A stretch of DNA of 64,000 nucleotides, taken from NCBI RefSeq assembly GCF_000956505.1, contig NZ_JYIX01000039.1, forward strand, positions 62,001-126,000. Reading direction: 5' to 3'. The notes beneath the pieces were generated by a model. That model had not been told where the DNA came from. It saw only the letters and a list, made by a program, of their open reading frames with translations, and made no database searches. Made by a program: the position numbers and the translations under genes. The DNA is from Microbacterium azadirachtae. GTDB lineage: Bacteria > Actinomycetota > Actinomycetes > Actinomycetales > Microbacteriaceae. Shown here piece by piece: positions 25,159 to 33,529 of this stretch; position 1 is the stretch's first letter, and every line of letters begins with the position of its first letter.

Positions 25159-25767
25159 GTGGCACGCATCCGACCGTTCCGCTCCGAAGACGTCGACGCG
25201 CTCTCCGACGTGTGCGTGAAGACCGCCGACGTCGGCAAGGACGCCACGGGCATGCTCGAGGACGACGCGCTGTGGGGCGACCTGTTCGCGGTGCCCTACG
25301 CGCTGCGCGACCCGGCGCTCTGCTGGGTCGTCGAGGCGGACGACGCGCGGGTGATCGGCTACATCGTCGCCACGGATGACACGAATGCGTTCGCCACCTG
25401 GTTCCGTGACGAGTGGTGGCCCTCGCGCCGCGACCGCTACCGTGCGTCCGGCGCGGCCGTGCCGACGCCGCAGGACCGCTTCATCGCCTATGGCGACCGC
25501 CAGGCGCCGGGTGACGATCCGATCGTGCAGGAGTACCCGGCGCACCTGCACATCGACCTGCTGCCCGAGACGCAGGGCCAGGGACTCGGGCGCCGCCTCA
25601 TCGACACGCTGCTGGCCGAGCTCGGCCGGCGCGGCGTGCCGGCGCTGCACCTCGGGATGAACGCCGACAACCTCTCCGCGGGTGCGTTCTACGAGCGCCT
25701 CGGCTTCACCGAGCTCGCCTCGGGCGAGGGAAGCACCACCTACGGGATCCGGATCCCCGCGGCCTGA
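25159..25767 (+). CDS. GNAT-family N-acetyltransferase
   Basis: A 202-residue acetyltransferase. The N-terminal strand ARIRPFRSEDVDALSDVCVKT is typical of GNAT proteins. The acetyl-CoA pyrophosphate loop is ETQGQGLGRRLIDTLL (Q-x-x-G-x-G) near residue 140. The motif B region is LGMNADNLSAGAFYERLGF. An insertion of about 40 residues (FRDEWWPSRRDRYRASG) before motif A resembles the O-GlcNAcase-like acetyltransferase subgroup. Substrate unknown. Start is GTG with a GAAAGG ribosome site. Confidence 0.9.
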   Translation: MARIRPFRSEDVDALSDVCVKTADVGKDATGMLEDDALWGDLFAVPYALRDPALCWVVEADDARVIGYIVATDDTNAFATWFRDEWWPSRRDRYRASGAAVPTPQDRFIAYGDRQAPGDDPIVQEYPAHLHIDLLPETQGQGLGRRLIDTLLAELGRRGVPALHLGMNADNLSAGAFYERLGFTELASGEGSTTYGIRIPAA

Positions 25768-25801
25768 CGCGCCTCTGGCCGGCAGGGGCTCCGCTCTGAC
25801 A

Positions 25802-25887
25802 TCGCAACTCCGCAGGACGTCTGCAACTCCGCAGGAGGATCCGGGCGGATCCGTCCTGCGGAGTCGCAGACGACCTCGAAAACGGCG
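25802..25887. repeat. 86-bp palindromic repeat, copy A
   Basis: Aligns without gaps to 30707-30792 with about 7 differences. The core is a hairpin whose arms carry CTGCAACTCCGCAGGA and its complement around GGATCCGGGCGGATCC. It ends in CCTCGAAAACGGCG. It lies between convergent GNAT and phosphatase genes. Confidence 0.85.
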
Positions 25888-25911
25888 GCCGGTGCGCGGG
25901 CGGCTCAGACC

Positions 25912-26712
25912 TCAGCCGGCGATGCGCTCGCGCAGACGGTCCAGCTCGGCCGGCGCCAGGCCCCCGTCGAGGAGATAGGACGCGGATCCGCCGCGCTCAT
26001 CGATCCAAGCGAGTGCCGTCTCCATCGCGGACGGCGGGGTCGCGGTGACCAGATCGGTGATCGCGGGAACCAGCGGAACCCCCCAGGTCCGGGCGCGCGC
26101 GAGCATCCGCTCGGCCCATTCGCCGGCGAGATTGCGCTCGCTGGCGGCGTAGTCGGCGACGATCGCGGCGCGCTCCGCTCCGGCGGCGTCGAGCAGCAGC
26201 GCGGTCGCCACGCCGGTGCGGTCCTTGCCCGCCGTGCAGTGCACGAGCACTCCTGGACGGTCCGGATCCTCAGGGGAGACGAGCATGCGCGCCACCTCCG
26301 CGAAGGCGGTCGCCGCGGTCTCCAGCATCGCCGTGTACAGGACAGGGAGCGTCGGGATCCGCGCGAGCATCGCCCGCATCGTCTCCTCGTCGGGCGCACC
26401 CGTGCCGCCGGCGGCGCTCGACGGTCCGGCCGCCGGAGCGCCGGTCATCGCACCCTCGAGGAGGGAGAGCTCGCGCACCCGGAACGAGTGCTGCGAGGGC
26501 AGGCGGTTGGGGGCCTCTGCCCTCTCGCTCTCCGTGCGGAAGTCGACGATCGTGCCGATCGGGCTGGCGGCGAGCGCGTCCAGCCCGGCGTCCGTCGTGG
26601 TGCCGAGCGCGTCAGAGCGGTAGAGCACGCCGTGCCGCGTGAACCCGCCGCCGGTGAGCGGCATCCCTCCCGTGTCTCGCGAGTTGTACGTGCCGTCGAT
26701 GAGGGTGGTCAT
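25912..26712 (-). CDS. Tyrosine-protein phosphatase (IphP/PtpB type)
   Basis: A 266-residue phosphatase with P-loop HCTAGKDRTG at residues 158-167; C159 is the nucleophile and R165 binds phosphate. The N-terminal NSRDTGGMPLTGG and YRSDAL match the atypical tyrosine/dual-specificity phosphatases found in actinobacteria, which also hydrolyse phosphoinositides in some members. It follows the MFS transporter on the minus strand with an ATGA overlap, so the two are co-expressed under the TetR operators. Its target is unknown; a link with sugar uptake is inferred from the operon. Confidence 0.92.
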   Translation of the reverse strand: MTTLIDGTYNSRDTGGMPLTGGGFTRHGVLYRSDALGTTTDAGLDALAASPIGTIVDFRTESERAEAPNRLPSQHSFRVRELSLLEGAMTGAPAAGPSSAAGGTGAPDEETMRAMLARIPTLPVLYTAMLETAATAFAEVARMLVSPEDPDRPGVLVHCTAGKDRTGVATALLLDAAGAERAAIVADYAASERNLAGEWAERMLARARTWGVPLVPAITDLVTATPPSAMETALAWIDERGGSASYLLDGGLAPAELDRLRERIAG

Positions 26713-28064
26713 ACGATCTCCTGTCGGTTGGCCGGCACTGCGGCGGCCTGGATGCGGACGAGTTCGGTGCGCGTGCGCTCATACGCGTCGCGGCGCAGCA
26801 CACCGCGCAGCCCTGGCAGGGTCAGCAGCGATGCGAGCACGACCGCCGTCCCCACGAGATAGAGAGCAGCGTAGTTCTTGTCGCCTCCCGAGATCGGATC
26901 CGCGCCTCCGATCAGCACGATGAGAGGGGCCAGGGCGGGGGCGATGGACTGGGGCAGCGTCTTGGCGACGTTGAAGATGCCGAGGTACTTGCCCTCCTCG
27001 CCGAGCGGCAGCGTGCGCATCGCCAGGGCGAGGTCGACCGCGTAGTACGCGCCGAGCGCGAGTCCGGCGAGCAGGGAGCTGATCCAGAACACCGCGGTGC
27101 TGTCGGTGAACGCCTTGAGCAGCAGAGATACGGCCATGAGCGCGACCGAGGCGACCACGAACGGGGTGTAGTTGCCGCGCCGGGACGCGAAGTAGCCGCA
27201 CGCGAAGGCCGCGATGAAGTTGAGTGCAGCGCCGGCCAGCGTGGCGACCGAGGTGAGCGATGCGGCCGAGGTCTGCTCCAGGTTCAAACGCACCATCAGA
27301 TAGAACAGTCCGAACGTGGATACGACGGAGTATCCGAACTGCATGGTGGCGCGCTGGATCCACACGAGGGTGAAGGCCCGCGTCCGGAACGGATTGAACA
27401 CGAACGCGGCGAAGACCTGCCGGATCGAACGCTGCTCGCCTGCGGTGTGCGAGGCGGGGGGATCGGGAAGCCGGAGGCACACGATCACGATGATGATCAC
27501 GGCGACCAGGGGCATCGCCAGGATGACGACGGGCAGGTGGGCTGCGAACAGGGTCGCCACCAGCATCGCCGGCACCAGGCCGAGGAATCCGAAGGCGCCG
27601 AAGATCCCCGAGGCCTTGGCGCGCTGCTCCTCCGGGATCTGATCGGCCAGCAGTGCCGACAGCGAGGCGAGGGTGGCGTTGTAGGCGACCTGGGAGAGCA
27701 CCCATCCGAGGACCAGGACGGGCATGTTCGGGGCGACCGTGAGGATCGCCGCCGAGAGGAGTCCGCCGAGGGCGCCGGCCAGGAGCCAGGGGCGCCGTCG
27801 GCCGAAGCGGGAGCGGGTGCGGTCGGAGAGGTGGCCGAAGACCGGATTCGCCAGCAGCGCCGCCAGCGCGCCGAGCGCCGTGACGAGGCCCAGCGCTCCC
27901 TCCTTCTGCGCGGCGGGAACGATCTGCAGCACCTTCAGCGACAGGGAGACCACGAGCGGCGTCACAAGGGCGCCGAGCGTGACCAGTTCGATGAGGGCGA
28001 GCAGATAGACGCGGGACATCGGCACGCGCAGCGGTGCGGATGCGTCGGTGACGGGCGTGGTCAT
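26709..28064 (-). CDS. MFS transporter, sugar-type
   Basis: A 451-residue major facilitator with about 12 hydrophobic helices. The loop 2-3 motif HLSDRTRSRFGRRRPW resembles the glycoside-pentoside-hexuronide and sucrose-type transporters. The ATG at 28064 is chosen because GGAAGG lies 6 bases upstream; the open frame extends 51 bases further. Divergent from the GH3 gene across a region with two operator palindromes, so uptake of a glycoside that GH3 cleaves is a reasonable inference. Confidence 0.9.
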   Translation of the reverse strand: MTTPVTDASAPLRVPMSRVYLLALIELVTLGALVTPLVVSLSLKVLQIVPAAQKEGALGLVTALGALAALLANPVFGHLSDRTRSRFGRRRPWLLAGALGGLLSAAILTVAPNMPVLVLGWVLSQVAYNATLASLSALLADQIPEEQRAKASGIFGAFGFLGLVPAMLVATLFAAHLPVVILAMPLVAVIIIVIVCLRLPDPPASHTAGEQRSIRQVFAAFVFNPFRTRAFTLVWIQRATMQFGYSVVSTFGLFYLMVRLNLEQTSAASLTSVATLAGAALNFIAAFACGYFASRRGNYTPFVVASVALMAVSLLLKAFTDSTAVFWISSLLAGLALGAYYAVDLALAMRTLPLGEEGKYLGIFNVAKTLPQSIAPALAPLIVLIGGADPISGGDKNYAALYLVGTAVVLASLLTLPGLRGVLRRDAYERTRTELVRIQAAAVPANRQEIV

Positions 28065-28130
28065 GGTGATCCTTCCTCGGAATCGTGCGGGTCCCTCATT
28101 GGACCAGCGCCTCACGTCCGGACCGTAAAG

Positions 28131-28149
28131 CCTTAGTGACGACTAGGTT
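28131..28149. promoter_or_regulatory. TetR-type operator 1
   Basis: CCTTAGTGACGACTAGGTT, an imperfect palindrome (TAGT-N4-ACTA core) on the MFS side of the divergent region. Same core as operator 2. Confidence 0.65.
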
Positions 28150-28209
28150 AACTCGTTCGGGAGCGTAGCTCGCCGGATCCGAGAGGCGCAATCGCTTCTG
28201 AAAGACTCG

Positions 28210-28225
28210 CCTAGTAGCCACTAGG
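28210..28225. promoter_or_regulatory. TetR-type operator 2
   Basis: CCTAGTAGCCACTAGG, a perfect 6+6 palindrome with a 4-base centre, on the GH3 side of the same region. Confidence 0.7.
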
Positions 28226-28280
28226 TTTGTGGTTCCTGACGTGGGGAGCGGTTCCCCGCGCGAGAGCTGAGGGAGCGGTC

Positions 28281-30032
28281 ATGCACGCAGAGCCCACGAC
28301 GATCGACGACCAGCGAGTGGACGATCTGCTGCGTCTGATGACCCTCGAGGAGAAGGTGGGGAGCCTGCTCGTCGCCCGCGTCGTGTGCGGGGCCGACGGA
28401 ACGCTGTGGGAGGGCGCCGATGGTGAATCCCCGTTCGGCTTCCACCCGACGACCGAGCTGGTGCGCGATCGGCACGTGACCCACCTCACCCTGATGAACC
28501 CTGCACCGGTCGCCGACCTCGCCCGCTGGGGTTCCGCCGTCCGCGCGCTCGCCGCGGACACCCGCCTCGGCATCCCGGTGTCGGTCGCGGCCGACCCCGT
28601 GCACGGTCGCGTCCGCAACGCGCAGGTCGCGATGAGTGGCGGCGGCTTCACGGTGCTGCCGGAGCCGATCGGCCTCGCCGCCACCCGCGATCCGGAGCTC
28701 GTGCGCGAGATCGCCGGGATGATCGGATCCGAGCTGCGCGCCGCGGGGCTGCACATCGCCCTGCATCCCATGGCCGATCTCGCCACGGAGCCGCGCTGGG
28801 CGCGCGTCGCCGGCACGTTCGGCGAGGATCCGCAGCTCGCCGGCGAGCTCGTCGCGGCCTACGTCGTGGGGCTTCAGGATTCCGGCGTCGCCGCCACCGT
28901 CAAGCACTTCCCCGGGGGCGGACCGCAGCGCGGCGGCGAGGACGCGCACTTCGAGCGAGGGGCGCACACGGTGTATCCCGGAGGACGGTTCGAAGACCAC
29001 CTCGCCCCCTTCGCCGCCGCGGTGCACGCCGGCGTCGTCCGCGTGATGCCGGGCTATGCCGCGCCGCTCGGACTCGACTACGCGGAGGTCGGCTTCGCCT
29101 TCGAACGACGGATCATCACGGGGCTCCTGCGCGAGCGCCTCGGCTTCGACGGGGTCGTCGTGACCGACTTCAACATCGTGCACGGCATGCGCCTGCCCCG
29201 GCTCGGCCTGGAGCTGCCGGTGCGCGCCTGGGGCATGCTCGACGCGGATCCGGTCGAGCGCGTCGCACGGCTCTTCGACGCCGGCGTGGACCAGTTGGGC
29301 GGTGAGGACGATCCCGAGCCCGTGCTCGCCGCGATCGAGCGAGGGCTCGTGCCGGTCGAGAGGATCGACGAGTCGGTGCGACGTGTGCTGCGGGAGAAGG
29401 AGCGCCTCGGGCTGCTCTCGGACGCGGCGGACCGGGTCGCGGCCGTCGAAGATGTGGCCGAGCGCATCGCGGTACCCGCCCATCGCGCCCTCGCCCGGAG
29501 GGCTCAGAGCGCGTCCATCGTCGCGCTGCAGGGCGCGGCGATGGAGATCGCCCCGACGACCAGGGTGTACGTCGAGGGCATCGACGCGCGGGTGCTCGAT
29601 GGTCGCGCCCTCGTGGTCGACGCCCCGGAGGAGGCCGATGTCGCGGTCCTGCGGATCGTGGCGCCGTACGAGGCGGCGGAGGGGCTTCTCGAGCAGGGCT
29701 TCCACGGCGGGAGCCTGGAGTTCCCCTCGGCGGAGATTGCGCGCATCGCGGCGATCGCGGCGACGGTGCCGACCGTCGTGGACGTCTTCCTCGAACGCGC
29801 GGCGGTGCTCACCCCGCTCGCCGCGCTGCCGATCGTGCTCCTGGGCACCTTCGGGGTCGACGACGACGTCCTCTGGGATGCGGTCTCCGGGCGCGCCGCC
29901 GTCACGGGGCGCCTGCCCTTCGACCTGCCGCGTTCGATGTCGGCCGTGATCGACTCCAGGGAGGACGTGCCGTTCGACACCGCCGACCCGTTGTTCCGGT
30001 GCGGTGCGGGTCTCGTATGGTCGTCAGTGTGA
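28281..30032 (+). CDS. Glycoside hydrolase family 3 (beta-glucosidase-like)
   Basis: A 583-residue cytoplasmic GH3 enzyme (no signal peptide). The N-terminal barrel has LTLEEKVGSLL-like MTLEEKVGSLLVARVV, substrate residues in AATVKHFPGGG and the nucleophile D296 in GFDGVVVTDFN. A C-terminal alpha-beta sandwich follows; no fibronectin-like domain, so it is shorter than the usual 750-850. The ATG at 28281 has GAGGGAG upstream. Likely releases sugars from a glycoside imported by the divergent MFS protein. Ends in a GTGA overlap with the TetR gene. Confidence 0.88.
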   Translation: MHAEPTTIDDQRVDDLLRLMTLEEKVGSLLVARVVCGADGTLWEGADGESPFGFHPTTELVRDRHVTHLTLMNPAPVADLARWGSAVRALAADTRLGIPVSVAADPVHGRVRNAQVAMSGGGFTVLPEPIGLAATRDPELVREIAGMIGSELRAAGLHIALHPMADLATEPRWARVAGTFGEDPQLAGELVAAYVVGLQDSGVAATVKHFPGGGPQRGGEDAHFERGAHTVYPGGRFEDHLAPFAAAVHAGVVRVMPGYAAPLGLDYAEVGFAFERRIITGLLRERLGFDGVVVTDFNIVHGMRLPRLGLELPVRAWGMLDADPVERVARLFDAGVDQLGGEDDPEPVLAAIERGLVPVERIDESVRRVLREKERLGLLSDAADRVAAVEDVAERIAVPAHRALARRAQSASIVALQGAAMEIAPTTRVYVEGIDARVLDGRALVVDAPEEADVAVLRIVAPYEAAEGLLEQGFHGGSLEFPSAEIARIAAIAATVPTVVDVFLERAAVLTPLAALPIVLLGTFGVDDDVLWDAVSGRAAVTGRLPFDLPRSMSAVIDSREDVPFDTADPLFRCGAGLVWSSV

Positions 30033-30718
30033 CCCGTGCCACCACGCCCGAGACCGACAAGTCCGCCGAGACCGACAAGCGCATCGCCCGCGGGGAGACC
30101 CGCCGTGCCGCGATCCTCGCCGCCGCGACCCGCGAGTTCGGGCGCAAGGGGTACGAGTCGGCGCGCGTGGCGGACATCGCCCGCGCAGCAGGGGTGACCG
30201 ATGCCGGCCTCCTGCACCACTTCGCGACCAAGACCGATCTCTTCATGGCCGTCGTGGAGCGCCGCGAGGAGGCCTACCAGTCGATCAGGGTGCCCGCGCC
30301 GTCGGTGCGCGCGCTCTTCGACGACTTCATCGCCGCGGTCGCCACCGCGGCGGAGGAACCGGATCTGCTGCGCTTCCGGGTCATGCTCACCGGCGCCTCC
30401 CGGATCGCGGGGCATCCGGTCGAGGGGCGCGCGCAGCGCACTCTCGAGACGGCTCTGGACACGCTCGTGCCGTTCGTGGCAGATCGGATCGCCGCCGGCG
30501 AGATCAGGGCGGATCAGGATCCTCAGCAGCTCGTCCTCGAGCTTCTGGCGCTGAACGAGGGGATCCGCGACCAGTGGTCGACGCTGCCGGACAGGATCGA
30601 CTACGCCGCGACGTTCCGCACGGCGGCGGACGCACTCTATGACCGTGCGCGGACGCACCGCCCGGGCGGTGACGCGCCGCCGGCGGAGCCGACGGGGCCA
30701 GTGGAGTCGCAACTCTGA
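30029..30718 (+). CDS. TetR-family transcriptional regulator
   Basis: A 229-residue regulator whose N-terminal helix-turn-helix is GYESARVADIARAAGVTDAG followed by LLHHFATKTDLF. The C-terminal ligand domain is divergent. The GTG start at 30029 overlaps the GH3 stop (GTGA), and a TATGGT box sits 7 bases upstream as a possible second promoter. It most likely binds the two TAGT-N4-ACTA palindromes in the divergent GH3-MFS region. The last codons (Ser-Gln-Leu-stop) lie inside the 86-bp repeat. Confidence 0.92.
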   Translation: MTRATTPETDKSAETDKRIARGETRRAAILAAATREFGRKGYESARVADIARAAGVTDAGLLHHFATKTDLFMAVVERREEAYQSIRVPAPSVRALFDDFIAAVATAAEEPDLLRFRVMLTGASRIAGHPVEGRAQRTLETALDTLVPFVADRIAAGEIRADQDPQQLVLELLALNEGIRDQWSTLPDRIDYAATFRTAADALYDRARTHRPGGDAPPAEPTGPVESQL

Positions 30719-30792
30719 AGGACTCCTGCAACTCCGCAGGAGGATCCGGGCGGATCCGTCCTGCAGAGTTGCAGACGTCCTCGAAAACGGCG
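30707..30792. repeat. 86-bp palindromic repeat, copy B
   Basis: Second copy of 25802-25887, same orientation, about 92% identical. It begins inside the TetR 3' end and lies between that gene and the convergent tRNA-Ser. The two copies bracket the phosphatase-MFS-GH3-TetR module. Confidence 0.85.
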
Positions 30793-30845
30793 GGAGCCCG
30801 CGGACGGCCATGAGGCCGGGAGACCCCGCGGGCCGGGAGACGAGT

Positions 30846-30880
30846 GAAGCGCCACCCCGTGGATCTCGGGGCGGCGCTTC
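30846..30880 (-). terminator. Terminator of tRNA-Ser
   Basis: GAAGCGCC plus ACCCCG pair with CGGGGC plus GGCGCTTC, immediately 3' of the tRNA on the minus strand. Confidence 0.7.
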
Positions 30881-30884
30881 AATC

Positions 30885-30972
30885 TGGCGGTGACGGCGGG
30901 ATTCGAACCCGCGGTTGCTTGCACAACACACGCTTTCCAAGCGTGCTCCTTCGGCCGCTCGGACACGTCACC
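30885..30972 (-). tRNA. tRNA-Ser (GGA)
   Basis: An 88-base tRNA with encoded CCA. The acceptor stem GGTGACG pairs with CGTCACC. The anticodon loop TTGGAAA between CACGC-type stems gives anticodon GGA, and a long variable arm marks serine. The T-loop is GGGTTCGAATCCC. Confidence 0.95.
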
Positions 30973-31132
30973 AGGAATACAACCTGATCATCCTATCCGA
31001 TGCGGCGGGATGGTCCTGACCCGGGCGGCGGATCGACCGCGTCCGACCGGGAGCGCGACGACGCGGGGACCTTCCGGGCAGGCGTCCGGCCCTCGTGCCA
31101 GGATTGAGGACGACCGCGAAGGAGGGGCAGCC

Positions 31133-32515
31133 GTGAGCGACGCAGAGCATCCGTCGAGGCGCCGCTGGGCGCTGCAGATGCAGCAGCCGCTGCCCTCGTC
31201 GACGGTGTTCGACCGGATCGCGTTCCTCGTGGGCACCGTCGCCGCGGTCTGGCTGGCGGCGATCATCTCGATCGAGGGCGTCCGCTCGCCGTGGGCGCTG
31301 CTGCTGTTCATCCCGGTGTGGGCGATCATGGCGTATCTCGTGCTGCCGCGCCTGCACCGGCTGCTGAGCGACCTCTACGTGCCCGACTACTTCTTCGGGC
31401 GCACGCGCACGGGCGACGGCCTGCTGGGGGATCCGGTCAATCTCGGGGTCGACGGCACGGCGGCGCAGCTCGACGACGTCATGACGCGGGCGGGCTGGCA
31501 CCGGGCCGACGAGATCACCGCCGCCTCGACCTGGGGGATCATCGTCTCGACGCTCACCCGGCGCAGCTATGCGACGGCACCGGTGTCGCCGCTCATGCTG
31601 TTCGGCCGCCGGCACGACGTGGCTTACCAGCAGGAGGTCGCCGGCAACCCCAAGCAGCGCCACCACGTGCGCTTCTGGCACTGCCCTCCCGGCTGGCTGC
31701 TGCCCGGCGGCGCGAAGGCGGACTGGCTCGGCGCCGGCACGTACGACACCGACGTGGGCCTCAGCCTGTTCACGCTGCAGGTCACCCACCGGATCGACGA
31801 GAACACGGACGTCGAGCGCGACTTCGTGGTGCAGAGCGCGCGCGAGGCCGATCCCGCGGTGCGCGTGCGGGACCTCCGCGACTTCACCACCGGCTACCAC
31901 TCCCGCAATGGAGGGGGCGACCGGTTCATCACCGACGGGCACCTGCCGATCATCGACGTGACCGGAGTGCGCACCGCCCCGCACGAGGAGACGGAGGGAT
32001 CCGACGACGAGTTCGGTGCGGATCCCGCCGCGGACCGTCCGGGAGAAGGGCACGGCGAATCGCTGCGTGCCACGGCCGAGCGGTCGATGCGGCGCGCGCC
32101 GCTGTCGACCTTCTTCGCCGCATGCGTGGCCGTCCTCGGCGCCCTGAGCGACATCCTCGGCCTGACCCTCGGCGCCGCCGCCGATCCCGGCGTGCAATCG
32201 GTCTTCGTGTCCGCGCCGCCCGAGGTGGTGGCGGTGATGCTCGGGGTGCTCGGCTTCGGGGTGCTCATCGCGGTCGCACAGCTCGTCGTGGTCTGGTTCG
32301 TGCTGCGCCGCGGACGACGGTCCAGGGCGATCCTGATGGTGCTGCTCACGATCGGCGTGCTCTCGACCGCGATCGACTACCTCGACGGCACGGCGACGCT
32401 CGGACTCAACGGGACGCTGCTGTCCGCCTCGCTGCAGTGCCTGGCGCTGCTCGCCCTGTCGAGCGAGTCGGCGGGCGCTTGGGCGCGGCGGAGGTCGCAG
32501 CCGGCGCGCGACTAG
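31133..32515 (+). CDS. LssY_C-domain membrane protein
   Basis: A 460-residue protein. Two hydrophobic helices near residues 28-70 precede a soluble region matching the LssY C-terminal domain: QLDDVMTRAGWHRADEIT, SPLMLFGRRHDVAYQQ, RHHVRFWHCP and DVGLSLFTLQVTHRID. Three more helices follow near residues 335-445. In Legionella LssY this domain is fused to DedA and PAP2 domains; here a separate DedA gene lies 1 kb away and a PAP2 gene about 6 kb away. The GTG start at 31133 has GGAGG 8 bases upstream. Function unknown. Confidence 0.8.
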   Translation: MSDAEHPSRRRWALQMQQPLPSSTVFDRIAFLVGTVAAVWLAAIISIEGVRSPWALLLFIPVWAIMAYLVLPRLHRLLSDLYVPDYFFGRTRTGDGLLGDPVNLGVDGTAAQLDDVMTRAGWHRADEITAASTWGIIVSTLTRRSYATAPVSPLMLFGRRHDVAYQQEVAGNPKQRHHVRFWHCPPGWLLPGGAKADWLGAGTYDTDVGLSLFTLQVTHRIDENTDVERDFVVQSAREADPAVRVRDLRDFTTGYHSRNGGGDRFITDGHLPIIDVTGVRTAPHEETEGSDDEFGADPAADRPGEGHGESLRATAERSMRRAPLSTFFAACVAVLGALSDILGLTLGAAADPGVQSVFVSAPPEVVAVMLGVLGFGVLIAVAQLVVVWFVLRRGRRSRAILMVLLTIGVLSTAIDYLDGTATLGLNGTLLSASLQCLALLALSSESAGAWARRRSQPARD

Positions 32516-32518
32516 GAT
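32513..32518 (+). promoter_or_regulatory. -10 box (TAGGAT) of trhO
   Basis: TAGGAT overlaps the stop codon of the LssY_C gene and ends 6 bases before the GTG start, predicting a leaderless mRNA. Confidence 0.5.
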
Positions 32519-32524
32519 CGCTGG

Positions 32525-33421
32525 GTGCCCACCCCGAAGATCGTGCTGTTCTACGCCTTCGCGCCCCTGCCGGATCCGGAGGCGATCCGCCTCTGGCAGC
32601 GGGACCTCGGCGAGGCGCTGCACCTGCGGGGACGGATCCTGATCTCGCCGCACGGCATCAACGGAACCCTCGGCGGAGACCTGCCGGCCGTGAAGAAGTG
32701 GCTGCGGTCGTTCCGCGCTTACGCGCCGTTCCGCGACGCGGACGTGAAATGGAGCGAGGGAACGGCGGTCGACGCCGACGGATACAGCGCCGATTTCCCC
32801 AAGCTCAGCGTGAAGGTGCGCGACGAGATCGTCTCGTTCGGTGCCCCGGGGGAGCTGCAGGTCGACGAGCGCGGGGTGGTCGGCGGCGGCGCCCGGCTGA
32901 GCCCCGACGCGCTGCACGAGCTCGTCGCCGAACGCGGGGACGACATCGTGTTCTTCGACGGGCGCAACGCCCTGGAAGCCGGCATCGGCCGGTTCCGTGG
33001 AGCGATCGTGCCGGACGTCGAGACGACGCGCGACTTCGTCGGACTGCTCGACTCCGGCGCGTACGACGACCTCAAGGGCAGGCCCGTGGTCACCTACTGC
33101 ACCGGCGGGATCCGCTGCGAGGTGCTGTCGAGTCTCATGGCGGCGCGCGGGTTCGGCGAGGTCTACCAGCTCGAGGGCGGGATCGTCCGCTACGGCGAGC
33201 GGTTCGGCGACGACGGGCTGTGGGATGGATCCCTGTACGTGTTCGACGGGCGCGGATCCGTCGACTTCTCCGATCACGCGGCTGTCGTCGGCGTGTGCGC
33301 GGGCTGCGGCGCAGCCACGAACCGCACCGCGAACTGCCCCGATCCTTCGTGCCGGCATCAGGCGGTGGTCTGCGCGACGTGCGTGGCGGTGCCGTGCGCG
33401 GAACACGCGACCGCGGTCTGA
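32525..33421 (+). CDS. trhO: tRNA uridine-34 hydroxylase, rhodanese-type
   Basis: A 298-residue YceA/TrhO family protein that hydroxylates wobble uridine in tRNA for later 5-alkoxyuridine formation. The N-terminal acylphosphatase-like domain has [14 protein letters not shown]. The rhodanese domain holds the active-site Cys C192 in [12 protein letters not shown] Cys-rich tail ([19 protein letters not shown]) probably binds zinc and is common in the actinobacterial branch. GTG start, no ribosome site. Confidence 0.92.
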   Translation: MPTPKIVLFYAFAPLPDPEAIRLWQRDLGEALHLRGRILISPHGINGTLGGDLPAVKKWLRSFRAYAPFRDADVKWSEGTAVDADGYSADFPKLSVKVRDEIVSFGAPGELQVDERGVVGGGARLSPDALHELVAERGDDIVFFDGRNALEAGIGRFRGAIVPDVETTRDFVGLLDSGAYDDLKGRPVVTYCTGGIRCEVLSSLMAARGFGEVYQLEGGIVRYGERFGDDGLWDGSLYVFDGRGSVDFSDHAAVVGVCAGCGAATNRTANCPDPSCRHQAVVCATCVAVPCAEHATAV

Positions 33422-33515
33422 GGCGCGGGCGCGCAGTGACGTTCCGGGGCGTCCGCCTGCGGTGAACAGTACGGAACATCACTCTCAGGTATGACGACGG
33501 GCGTTCCCGCGCGCC

Positions 33516-33521
33516 GTAGCG
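33516..33521 (+). promoter_or_regulatory. -10 box (TAGCGT) of the DedA gene
   Basis: TAGCGT ends 8 bases before the ATG at 33530 and supports that start over the ATG at 33491. Confidence 0.45.
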
Positions 33522-33529
33522 TGGATGGC

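Noticed and set aside
33491-33529. Earlier ATG for the DedA gene
   Set aside because: It has no ribosome site and lies upstream of a -10 box that fits a leaderless start at 33530.
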